Source: [Eubacterium] cellulosolvens LD2006 (GTDB taxonomy: Bacteria; Bacillota; Clostridia; Lachnospirales; Lachnospiraceae). From it: a DNA stretch of 64,000 bases. Where the stretch lies: positions 219,121-283,120 of the forward strand of contig NZ_JHXY01000005.1 of NCBI RefSeq assembly GCF_000621585.1. The letters run 5' to 3'. The translations under genes and the position numbers were made by a program. Positions 39,460 to 46,632 of this stretch are shown here, piece after piece; position 1 is the stretch's first letter, and the number at the start of each line of letters is the position of its first letter. The notes below the pieces were generated by a model. That model saw nothing but the letters and a program-made list of their open reading frames with translations. It was not told the DNA's origin and made no database searches.

Positions 39460-39498
39460 AAAAAAGACGTATTTCCGTATAGGAAAAACGTCTTTTTT
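39460..39498 (-). terminator. Terminator of the RiPP cluster
   Basis: Stem AAAAAAGACGT / ACGTCTTTTTT with a 17-base loop. It lies about 55 bases after the last RiPP-cluster gene on the minus strand and is bidirectional. Confidence 0.8.
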
Positions 39499-39552
39499 CT
39501 CAATCGATTTCGTTTTGCGTATTCAATTCATCAAGTTGTTGCCTTGACACTC

Positions 39553-40278
39553 TCAGGCTCTGCTGAGATACTCATAAGCCACCGATGCAGCGCTGATATC
39601 ATTGATACATTCCAAAGAAGCAAAGGGAACAGACTTTACAATCCGATCACAAAGAGAGATGCACTTCAACAGCTGCATCGGATCTTTTGCGCGATACCCG
39701 TGCCTCGTGGTCAGACGCATGGCTGCATCCGCATCCATCTGACCAATTCTGTTTTCCGGGCCGCGACGGATACCGGTCACGCAGGCGAGGGGCACTCCCC
39801 CCACCATCGCAGGGCGTGTATACGGCGCCCACCCCGTACCATATACATAAAATCCATCATCCGATGCTTTTATAAACAGTTTGTCATCATCAATCAGCTC
39901 TGCTTTATCTCCGAAACAGCTCTGCCAGTGCTTTACATGAGTCGTCTTTCCGGTGTCATGAGGCGCCAGGAACACATAACCCCGATTGTCCACCGCAACA
40001 CCTGCTCCATGAAACACCAGAACATCATGTGCCAGAAGCAACGGGCACATTTTCATATGTGCAGCATAAAAAACCAGATCCTCCTCAAGTAGATTCCATT
40101 GAGCATTTTTTCTGAATCCGAAGTCATTAACCATTATAAATGTTTTTGTCAGATCTTCTTCCGTGATGACAACATGTTCATCCGCCGGCTCATCCGTCTC
40201 ATATCTTTCGAACAATCGATCCGCTTCTCTGCACTCGTACCTAACGTCGAACACAACATCCGCATACTTCACTCTCAT
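39553..40278 (-). CDS. HprK-related kinase, RiPP cluster (kinase 1)
   Basis: A 241-residue protein related to HPr kinase/PEP carboxykinase-like P-loop kinases. The Walker A motif is degenerate but keeps the key residues (APHDTGKTTH, about 105-114), preceded by HGAGVAVDNRGYVFL, the strand entering the P-loop in HprK relatives. LIDDDKLFIKA gives the Asp pair expected for Walker B. A later RRGPENRIGQMD region and a helical C-terminus follow. The ATG at 40278 is chosen because GGAAG lies upstream and it is 12 nt inside a TTG alternative. It begins just 12 nt after the radical SAM stop. Homologous kinases in lasso-peptide clusters phosphorylate a Ser of the precursor, so a similar role here is inferred. 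Confidence 0.8.
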   Translation of the reverse strand: MRVKYADVVFDVRYECREADRLFERYETDEPADEHVVITEEDLTKTFIMVNDFGFRKNAQWNLLEEDLVFYAAHMKMCPLLLAHDVLVFHGAGVAVDNRGYVFLAPHDTGKTTHVKHWQSCFGDKAELIDDDKLFIKASDDGFYVYGTGWAPYTRPAMVGGVPLACVTGIRRGPENRIGQMDADAAMRLTTRHGYRAKDPMQLLKCISLCDRIVKSVPFASLECINDISAASVAYEYLSRA

Positions 40279-40290
40279 ATTTTCTTCCAA

Positions 40291-41664
40291 TCAGAAGGCA
40301 ACGCCTGAAACTTTTGAAGTATCCCCTGCGCGAAGTCTGTCGACTTCATATTTCAGCCAACACATCTCCATGGAGTTCTTCATCACCTTACAGCTCACCT
40401 TGTCGTTCGGGCACCTATCAAAGTCCGTACACGTCGGAAGATATGAACAGCCCTTGCACTTATCGCGCAGGACACTCGGCCGGGAGATCTCCGCCCAGGC
40501 TTCCGGATCCTGAATTTCATTGTAGTGGAAGATATCCGAATAGAACCTCGAATCATCTTCGATATGCTGACATTTCGTCAACTTTCCTCTCGGATCAATC
40601 ACCGAGCTGTGCTCATAGGCCTCATAGCTGCAGTATTCGATATCCAGCATACTCTTCCGCATCATTCCGGAGCAGAAGCCTTTGCTTCTCGCATATTCCA
40701 TAAGAGATGCATGTTCAGCCCACATATTCATGGCATTCTGATCTTTCATAAGCTGATGCAGAAGCCCCGGATAGACGTACAGATTATCCTTCTTCGGAAA
40801 CTCCACAGCGAGATAATCGATCAGTTCCCTGAGATTCGCCGCATTATTTCTATCCAGATTGAGACGGATCAGCACCGGGATCCCGCGTTCCGAAACTCTG
40901 TGAATCGCGGCAATCGCCTGCGGGAAGTAGGATTTGGAATCATCGATGTAGCATTTTCTCGCGTCGTATTCCTCCTGTGTTCCGTCGAGAGTGATCTGTG
41001 CCTGGCGGAGATTCCAGCTATCTTTCATCTTGTCCGCGATCTCTTCCGTCAGAAGGCTTGCGTTCGTGACAATTACAGAGCTGAACTCCACGCCGTTCTT
41101 CCTCAATTCACCGCAGATATAATCTATGATCTTTGCTCCGATCAACGGTTCGCCACCAAACCATAAAATCGTAATCGGTCCCCTTTTTACTTTTGTCTCC
41201 AGAATATACCTGACAACCTGTTCCTGCACCTCTTTTGTCATCGTATAGCCGACAAAATTCTCCTCGAAGCAGTACACACACTTAGCGTTGCAGGTCGAGG
41301 TAGGGAAAATCGTGTACAGGGAAATTCCATCCTGAGGATTATTCACTGTCTTCAATATTGTTCTGAGAGACATATACAATTCTGTCTCATCCTCATCTTC
41401 CGGAATGAAATAATAATCCTCAAAGAGTTTCTTTAATGTTTCATTTTCCTCGTCATAGGCGAAGGTCTTGCCAAACGGAATCTGTTTCCACTCCTCATCC
41501 GTGAGCTCTATGAACTGTCTGGTCAGCTCATTAAACAAAAACTTGCCCTTATATTCAAAGGGAACCGTATAATTCGAAACTCTGAGCTTTTTATTTCTGT
41601 CATTCAGAACCTGCTTTGCAGCAAAAAAGTCAAAAAGTCCCGACATTTCCATTCTCTCTATCAT
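40291..41664 (-). CDS. Radical SAM/SPASM peptide maturase
   Basis: A 457-residue RiPP-type radical SAM enzyme. An N-terminal region of about 115 residues, possibly recognising the peptide, precedes the radical SAM core with CNAKCVYCFE (C125, C129, C132), ILWFGGEPLIGAKII, VTNASLLTEE and QITLDGTQEEYDARK. The C-terminus is a SPASM domain with many cysteines (CSYEAY, CQHIED, CKGCSYLPTCTDFDRCPNDKVSC, EMCW) for auxiliary 4Fe-4S clusters. SPASM maturases make thioether or C-C cross-links in precursor peptides. The start is set at the ATG at 41664 with AGGGTGG eight bases upstream, and a GTG 12 nt earlier is possible. The likely substrate is the two-Cys peptide encoded upstream. Confidence 0.92.
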   Translation of the reverse strand: MIERMEMSGLFDFFAAKQVLNDRNKKLRVSNYTVPFEYKGKFLFNELTRQFIELTDEEWKQIPFGKTFAYDEENETLKKLFEDYYFIPEDEDETELYMSLRTILKTVNNPQDGISLYTIFPTSTCNAKCVYCFEENFVGYTMTKEVQEQVVRYILETKVKRGPITILWFGGEPLIGAKIIDYICGELRKNGVEFSSVIVTNASLLTEEIADKMKDSWNLRQAQITLDGTQEEYDARKCYIDDSKSYFPQAIAAIHRVSERGIPVLIRLNLDRNNAANLRELIDYLAVEFPKKDNLYVYPGLLHQLMKDQNAMNMWAEHASLMEYARSKGFCSGMMRKSMLDIEYCSYEAYEHSSVIDPRGKLTKCQHIEDDSRFYSDIFHYNEIQDPEAWAEISRPSVLRDKCKGCSYLPTCTDFDRCPNDKVSCKVMKNSMEMCWLKYEVDRLRAGDTSKVSGVAF

Positions 41665-41740
41665 CTGGTATACCACCCTATACTATAATCTTTCATCTAC
41701 ACTTCGACGCACGTCTTCAGCATAATATTCTCAAAAAAAC

Positions 41741-42445
41741 CTATTTCATTGCCTCATAGACAACATCCGCAGCTTCAGGTTCCATATTTACCTCTGCCAC
41801 GAAGACAGGCACATGATTCGCAACCCAATCCATCAGCTTCATCAGTTTTACAAGCTGCCCCGCATCTCCCGGTATCAGCGTACTGTTCAGAAGTTTTGCA
41901 GAAGCTTCCGGCGCATCCAATCGTCGAACCTTGTTGACTGATCCGCGTTCTATGTAGCAAATCCCCTGAAGCGGGACCATAATATCCGACTGCCATTTTT
42001 CTTTGCCGCACCAGGGACTGCCGCAAGCCAGAAGTCTTCCTTCGCCATCCCTTCGAAAGATCGTCCGATCACCGTTGACTACCCGGCAACGTCCTTCAAA
42101 TTTCCGCATCCAAAGATTCATATGCGTACTTTTACCTGTTCCGGATGCCGCGGAAAACGCGTATGCTTTTCCATCAACCGACAAACTCGCCGCATGCATA
42201 ACAAAAGCATCGAAATCCGGCAGTGTCTCGTAAATTTTTCGGATCGCGGCCGTTTCGACGCCTACCCCATCGTCAGCAATATCAAATTCAGTTTTCGCCT
42301 TATCTATCTCATCAGATGTGACTTTTATGTCCACATCTGTCTCTATCCCATTCCGAATATAATCTCTATATGTCGCCCTCACAATATGTTTCCCGGGCTC
42401 CACATCTACCATATTGAACTTTATGTTTGCGATTTCAAGAATCAT
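41741..42445 (-). CDS. HprK-related kinase, RiPP cluster (kinase 2)
   Basis: A 234-residue HprK-like P-loop kinase with an intact Walker A (SAASGTGKSTHMNLW, about 98-112), preceded by VMHAASLSVDGKAYAF. CRVVNGDRTIFRRDGEGRLLACGSPWCGKE corresponds to the catalytic Asp/nucleotide region of HprK relatives. It shares the layout of kinase 1 but only limited identity, so they are likely paralogues with different targets. AGAGGTG precedes the ATG. It is separated from the precursor gene by a strong terminator, so its expression depends on read-through. Confidence 0.85.
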   Translation of the reverse strand: MILEIANIKFNMVDVEPGKHIVRATYRDYIRNGIETDVDIKVTSDEIDKAKTEFDIADDGVGVETAAIRKIYETLPDFDAFVMHAASLSVDGKAYAFSAASGTGKSTHMNLWMRKFEGRCRVVNGDRTIFRRDGEGRLLACGSPWCGKEKWQSDIMVPLQGICYIERGSVNKVRRLDAPEASAKLLNSTLIPGDAGQLVKLMKLMDWVANHVPVFVAEVNMEPEAADVVYEAMK

Positions 42446-42458
42446 TTATATCACCTCT

Positions 42459-42493
42459 AAAAAAAAGGGGTGGAAACTGTAATTTCCACCCCC
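42459..42493 (-). terminator. Strong terminator/attenuator after the precursor peptide gene
   Basis: On the minus strand a stem GGGGTGGAAA / TTTCCACCCC with a 6-base loop is followed by a run of eight T, 21 bases after the precursor stop. It should give excess precursor message over the enzyme genes. Confidence 0.9.
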
Positions 42494-42513
42494 GACAACG
42501 CTTCATCTAAACA

Positions 42514-42663
42514 TCAGTCAGATGTGATGATAGGTGTCTGATCCTCACCACGGCAAGGAAGCCAAGGACAAGAAGACTCCGGATCCGGTGTTCCGGTTAC
42601 GATCTCAGCTGCTGTTCCCTCGAAGCGAACAACATCCATAGCTGCTGCATCATACTTTCTCAT
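42514..42663 (-). CDS. RiPP precursor peptide, 49 aa, two-Cys core
   Basis: A short ORF with a strong GAGGAGGT nine bases before the ATG. It starts MRKYDAAAMDVVRFEGTAAE, a leader of the type I associate with Firmicute radical-SAM peptides (M-[KR]-K-Y, then an amphipathic [DE]-V-V-x-F strand able to bind a PqqD-like domain). It continues IVTGTPDPES and ends SCPWLPCRGEDQTPIITSD. The core has two cysteines five apart flanking PWLP, and Thr/Ser acceptors near the C-terminus. There are only two Cys, so it is not SCIFF. It is bracketed by its own promoter and terminator between a PqqD-like gene and the kinase and radical SAM genes, which makes a precursor role very likely. The mature product is unknown. 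Confidence 0.88.
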   Translation of the reverse strand: MRKYDAAAMDVVRFEGTAAEIVTGTPDPESSCPWLPCRGEDQTPIITSD

Positions 42664-42672
42664 AGTGTTTTT

Positions 42673-42680
42673 ACCTCCTC
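42673..42680 (-). promoter_or_regulatory. Strong RBS of the precursor peptide
   Basis: GAGGAGGT on the minus strand, nine bases from the ATG. It is the best Shine-Dalgarno match in the RiPP cluster and supports the short ORF as genuinely translated. Confidence 0.85.
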
Positions 42681-42737
42681 ATAGATTTTTATGATTAAAC
42701 AAACAGAAGTTTGTTAACCAACACACCTGTGTCAACT

Positions 42738-42772
42738 CTTTGCTTCAATCCAAATTATAATTATTTGAATCG
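42738..42772. promoter_or_regulatory. Inverted repeat in precursor leader
   Basis: ATCCAAAT-TATAATT-ATTTGAAT (8-bp arms, one mismatch) in the 5' leader of the precursor gene, about 90-110 nt before its ATG. It could be an operator or a leader-RNA stem. Confidence 0.35.
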
Positions 42773-42847
42773 ATCCAACTTTTCAGATATTATTAATAAT
42801 AAGGTTTTCTTTTATTGTTATCTGACTTGTTCCCGTTGACAGTTACT

Positions 42848-42876
42848 ATTGTATAACCATGCGCCTATATTGTCAA
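42848..42876 (-). promoter_or_regulatory. Consensus sigma-A promoter of the precursor gene
   Basis: Minus strand TTGACA (42871-42876), 17 bp, TACAAT (42848-42853). Predicted start near 42841, giving a leader of about 178 nt before the precursor ATG. It lies between the PqqD-like gene and the precursor. Confidence 0.82.
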
Positions 42877-42918
42877 CACAATATGTGCATTTTCGCCTTG
42901 AATTTTTTAACAAATTCT

Positions 42919-43179
42919 TTAGTCCTGAATTGCGCTAATTTCACGAAGTTTTCCGATTACCATATCAACATCTTTTGATATAACATCTTCCGGTGCATCA
43001 AATTCCTTGAGCATGGCCTTCACAATTTCTTCCTTCGTCGTATCGTTCTTGAGAAGTGAAACGATGTATCCTGCCGTCTCATTGCTTCTCACCATCCCGT
43101 TGAATGCCTGACCGTTCACAGCAACCATAACCTGCTGTCCGCCGATCTCCTGTGTGACGAATCCTTCTTTTAATTTCAT
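42919..43179 (-). CDS. PqqD-like RiPP recognition protein
   Basis: An 86-residue protein of the PqqD fold (RiPP recognition element). It starts MKLKEGFVTQEIGGQQVMVA, continues NGMVRSNETAGYIVSLLKNDTTKEEIVKAML and ends with a helix. The conserved LKEGFVTQEIGG...V and NETAGYIVSLL motifs are typical of PqqD proteins. The start at 43179 has GGGAGG upstream, whereas the ORF 15 residues longer lacks an RBS. It should present the precursor leader to the radical SAM enzyme. Confidence 0.9.
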   Translation of the reverse strand: MKLKEGFVTQEIGGQQVMVAVNGQAFNGMVRSNETAGYIVSLLKNDTTKEEIVKAMLKEFDAPEDVISKDVDMVIGKLREISAIQD

Positions 43180-43212
43180 TCGTAAATTCCTCCCATATAA
43201 AACACCGCCTTT

Positions 43213-43229
43213 GGAAGAGGTCATCTTCC
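43213..43229 (-). repeat. Small hairpin in the PqqD-like gene leader
   Basis: GGAAGA/TCTTCC around a 5-base loop, about 35 bases before the start codon. Its significance is unclear. Confidence 0.35.
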
Positions 43230-43400
43230 GGATTTGGGCAGTATTTTTATTAATTTAATACAATTATCGAAGTCATTTTTGCTTTCGATGTGGGTAGATT
43301 ATCACAAGCACGTTAGATATTGGTCACACAGCAGATGCATTTTTACCAATTTTTCTATTGTGTTATATTTTTTGTTTTATCAATTCAATTATCCAAAGCA

Positions 43401-43575
43401 GAACAAAGTCCGCAAGCGGACTTCGGCTCCCCCATCCCCCTCAATTCTGAGGGGAGCGCAGCGGACGAAAGGCGCGCGAGCAGAATCGCGTAAGCGATCT
43501 TCTTATCTGCGAGCCGCGCATCCCGCGGAGCGTTTTGTCTCATAGGGAATGCGAAGCAATTTCCTATGAGATAAA
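43401..43575 (+). repeat. Dispersed structured repeat, family 1, copy B
   Basis: Contains, in order, GTCCGC/GCGGAC, a CCCCTCA/TGAGGGG stem, CGGACGAAAGGCGCGCGA, an ATCGC/GCGAT hairpin, ATCTGCGAGC, GCGCATCCC, GGAGCGTTTTGTC and a CATAGGGAA/TTTCCTATG stem. The block order matches copy A (14941-15115) and, in the last third, copies C and D. It is non-coding and runs into the terminator of the surface protein gene. Confidence 0.75.
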
Positions 43576-43612
43576 AAAGGCGCATCCCCTGAGGGATGCG
43601 CCCGTAAAGCGT
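43576..43612 (-). terminator. Terminator of the 747-aa surface protein gene
   Basis: Minus-strand stem GGGCGCATCCCT / AGGGGATGCGCC followed by TTTTTT, about 28 bases after the stop. Confidence 0.85.
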
Positions 43613-43639
43613 CTTATATAAGAATTATTCACTCACAAA

Positions 43640-44488
43640 TCAGTGTGCGTCGAAGTAATCCTTTGCAGCCTGGTTGTATCTGTATGCCATCTTAGCCATA
43701 TTCAGATTGTTCGCGTCGCTTGCGCTGTTGCTCACTACATCATATGCCCAGGTAAGTGCGCTTACCTTAACGGTCATTGTGCTGGATCCATCCGATACTG
43801 TGATTGTGTTCACTTTGTCAAGTTCAGATGCCTTGATACCGGAAATCACAACTCCATCATCTACGAGATCAACCTTCTTGCCATTCAGCTTCACTGTGTA
43901 GTTCGAAGAATCCTTGCTGAAGTTGAAGTATACATTCAGAACAGTATCCGCCTGAAGAGACAGAGATGCACCGATATACTTAACGCCGGTCACTTTTCCA
44001 CTCACATTCTTTGCGTATGCTTTGAGATTAGAGGCGGAGATATCCGAAAGGTTATCTGTCACAGAAGCATTGCCTGTCTTATACTTCATAAGTTTCTGAG
44101 CATATGCGCCGTAGTTCTGGATTGCCTTTGCAAGCGCCTTCGTTGTTTTGTCGCCTGTATTCTGGTAAGTCTCTGCAATCGATTTGATCGTAAAATCATA
44201 ACCGTCTGCATATTTTGTCTTTCCGTAATATACCGGAATCTCTGCTCCGTCAGCAGTGTAGATCTTGATATTGATCGTATCGGTAGTCTCTTTTGCCTTT
44301 ACATACTTATTAATCTGGAAAAGAAGGTCGCCATTGTAATCCTCACCGTCGAGATCGGAGAAGTTCACCTTCGTCTCCTCGCCGTTCATTGTCAGGATCG
44401 CATAGCCGTCTGCAGCGTCTGCCGGCACTCTTACAAGTGCGCTTCCACCGATCTGACCCTTGAGCTCGAGGTTCAGACCCATGATCTT
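43640..44488 (-). repeat. Shared ~280-aa C-terminal domain, copy 1
   Basis: Residues about 466-747 of the surface protein. It begins MGLNLELKGQIGG and ends MAKMAYRYNQAAKDYFDAH. Two halves each consist of a beta-rich part followed by an amphipathic helix (LAKAIQNYGAYAQKLMKY and NMAKMAYRYNQAAKDYF). Copies occur at the ends of the 1337-aa cellulase and the 845-aa protein. Confidence 0.85.
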
Positions 44489-45883
44489 GCTCTGAAGATT
44501 GGAAGGTTTCTTTGTAGGTGTAGGTGCCGCCTGACCCTCTTCAACTGTCCAGTAACCTGCAAACTCACCGCTGGTTACTTTTACAGGCTGAAGTCCATCT
44601 GCTACATCAGCCTCATCGAGCTGCTGTTTGAAAAGTCCTCCGCTTACTTCAACAGAAGCGCTGTTGCTCTTCGTGAAGTTCTTGCCGGAATCTGTACGGA
44701 ATCTTCCGTCTGTTACGGTAAGAGTTGTTCCGCTCAGCTTCACAAGGTTGCTTCCCTTTGCTCCGTCAAGTCCGCCGGAACGTACAAAGCCGCCATTTAC
44801 AGTTACAGCACCTTTTGTGGAAGCTTCAATGGCCGCGCCGTTTCCTGCGTTCCAGATTGCGCCTTCCTCAAGAGTAACTGTGGAATTTCCTTTTGCTTTT
44901 ACGGTAGATGCTCCTACAGACTGAAGAACCGCGTCATTTGTAGATGCAGCATCAACAACGAGGGCGCCTTTTCCTTCCAGCGCAACTGCTGTTGTATTTG
45001 TATCCTCTGCTGTGATGAACGCACTCTCAACAGTCACTTTACCGTTGTCATGTACACTGATGACCTCAGAACCTGTACCGGAGATCAGGCTGACATAGCC
45101 GTCAGAATCCTTAATTGTGAGATTTCCGTATACATCAATCTTGCTGTCACCTGCCACGATTGCAGCAGACTCCTCGTCATCCTCGTAATAGTCAACATCT
45201 GCAAGATCGATGGTCACGGTCTTGCCTGCCGGAATCTCAAGGCCGTCTGTGACATCCGCCTGCTTCAGCAGGGTAATTGTAGCCTTGTTAGAAGCGCTGT
45301 CGACAGCATCCTGAAGAGAATCATACTGTTTGCTTCCGATCTTTGCCACAGCATCGCTGACCGGTCCGTCGGTCGGCTGCGGTGCCTCTGTCGGATTTGT
45401 TACAGAGCCTCCTACTACCCAGCTGTTTCCGCTCTTTGTTGCGTTGGAAGCGTATTTTGTGATATCCGCATCATAAGTTCCACCCAGAAGGACGATCTTT
45501 CCGCTTCCCTCTGTTCCAATTCCCTTGGCACCAACTACCTTACCGGTACCCTTGGAATCCTTGATGGTGTAGGTTGCATTGTCATGAGCTACCAGATTGT
45601 GACCGTTCAGGTCAAGTGTGTGACCATTCAGATCGATGGTTACACTTGCGTACCATGCTCCACAGTCAGACCACTGAAGCATTGCATCTCCGGAGAGCAC
45701 ATACTCTCCTTTCTGGTTTGCCACATTGGCGATATCGCCGGAAACCTCTTTTGGCGCTCCTACAACATCCCCGTCTGCTGCGCTCTGCGCCTTAACGTCC
45801 TGATCAGCAAATACCATTGTCGACGGAACCATCGTCGAAACAGTAAGTGCGAGAATTAGTGCTACTACTGCTTTCCGTTTCAT
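43640..45883 (-). CDS. Secreted beta-helix-like surface protein with duplicated C-terminal domain
   Basis: A 747-residue secreted protein of no named family. The signal peptide (1-26) ends at MVFADQ. An N-terminal module follows (about 35-165) with VTIDLNGHTLDLNGHNLVA and VLLGGTYDADITKYA, related to the N-terminus of the 845-aa surface protein. After a Pro/Thr stretch, a parallel beta-helix-like region (about 185-450) carries repeated short strands (EGKGALVVDAAS, KAKGNSTVTLEE). The last 282 residues (from about 466) are a domain found also in two other proteins here. It has no catalytic motif, LPXTG or dockerin. It is probably an adhesin or carbohydrate-binding scaffold. It has a consensus promoter and a shared operator-like site. 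Confidence 0.85.
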   Translation of the reverse strand: MKRKAVVALILALTVSTMVPSTMVFADQDVKAQSAADGDVVGAPKEVSGDIANVANQKGEYVLSGDAMLQWSDCGAWYASVTIDLNGHTLDLNGHNLVAHDNATYTIKDSKGTGKVVGAKGIGTEGSGKIVLLGGTYDADITKYASNATKSGNSWVVGGSVTNPTEAPQPTDGPVSDAVAKIGSKQYDSLQDAVDSASNKATITLLKQADVTDGLEIPAGKTVTIDLADVDYYEDDEESAAIVAGDSKIDVYGNLTIKDSDGYVSLISGTGSEVISVHDNGKVTVESAFITAEDTNTTAVALEGKGALVVDAASTNDAVLQSVGASTVKAKGNSTVTLEEGAIWNAGNGAAIEASTKGAVTVNGGFVRSGGLDGAKGSNLVKLSGTTLTVTDGRFRTDSGKNFTKSNSASVEVSGGLFKQQLDEADVADGLQPVKVTSGEFAGYWTVEEGQAAPTPTKKPSNLQSKIMGLNLELKGQIGGSALVRVPADAADGYAILTMNGEETKVNFSDLDGEDYNGDLLFQINKYVKAKETTDTINIKIYTADGAEIPVYYGKTKYADGYDFTIKSIAETYQNTGDKTTKALAKAIQNYGAYAQKLMKYKTGNASVTDNLSDISASNLKAYAKNVSGKVTGVKYIGASLSLQADTVLNVYFNFSKDSSNYTVKLNGKKVDLVDDGVVISGIKASELDKVNTITVSDGSSTMTVKVSALTWAYDVVSNSASDANNLNMAKMAYRYNQAAKDYFDAH

Positions 45884-45948
45884 ATCTTCTCCTTTACCCC
45901 CTTGCGCGTATATACGCCTTATTTTCGTTTATCCATTAATACATAATA

Positions 45949-45963
45949 CCGAAAACGTTTAAT
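45949..45963. promoter_or_regulatory. Operator-like palindrome, surface protein gene
   Basis: CGAAAACGTTTAA core just downstream of the -10 box. Similar CG-centred sites occupy the same position upstream of the genes starting at 54388 and 61278. The form resembles LacI/CcpA-type sites. Confidence 0.5.
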
Positions 45964-45966
45964 ACA

Positions 45967-45996
45967 ATTATAGCGGTTGTGTCAGTACTGTGTCAA
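45967..45996 (-). promoter_or_regulatory. Sigma-A promoter of the 747-aa surface protein gene
   Basis: Minus strand TTGACA (45991-45996), 18 bp, TATAAT (45967-45972), about 80 nt before the ATG. Confidence 0.82.
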
Positions 45997-45999
45997 TTG

Positions 46000-46589
46000 T
46001 GCATCAGAAAATTCGTGCAAATTGTCAGTAACTTTCTGATAAATAAAAAAACTGTATCCCGGTATATGTCAAAATGGATTCCAAAACATCAAATTGATGT
46101 ATGTTTTTCTCCCGCCGTTCCGTTCAAAATGCGCGTTTTCTTTGTTTCTATGTCATTTTCTCTTGATAATCTGCAAAAAAATACAGATCCAGCGCGTGAC
46201 CACGGGTGCGTCTGTCACCCCCTTTTCTTTTGACAGAAAATTTGTCTATCACGTACCGCGTTGCACGACTTGTTTTCTCAAATTATCCGTAATTCACGCT
46301 TCCGCATCATGGAGATCCTGTAAAGAATCTGATACAATCCAAAAAGTCCGCCCCGCCTTTTCCGGAGAGTACAGCAAACATTTCGCCACCTGCAGTAACC
46401 CTCCAAAATATATCCCTGACGACGGCATTTACGAAATCGTTTTACGAATTTCAACACCTCCTCATTTTGTGCATATATACTATATTCCTCTCAAAAATGC
46501 GTCTATCTCACGCCAAAACGAGGATGTTCGCTGCACGGAATCGGGCAGAATGACGCCCCCTCCGCTCAACGGCAACTTTGTCTTCACGC
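46000..46589. other. Intergenic stretch with no recognised feature
   Basis: About 590 bp between the surface protein promoter and the ABC exporter terminator. No ORF with an RBS, no repeat family and no strong hairpin was found. Confidence 0.4.
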
Positions 46590-46631
46590 AAAAAGGAGGA
46601 GACGTTGATTCCTCAACATTTCCTCCTTTTT
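46590..46631 (-). terminator. Terminator of the protease-ABC exporter operon
   Basis: Stem AAAAAGGAGGA / TCCTCCTTTTT with an inner GTTGA/TCAAC hairpin. It ends one base before the ABC exporter stop codon. Confidence 0.85.
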
Positions 46632-46632
46632 G

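Noticed and set aside
42514..42663. SCIFF (six-cysteine) precursor
   Set aside because: The peptide has only two cysteines and the maturase architecture and neighbours differ.
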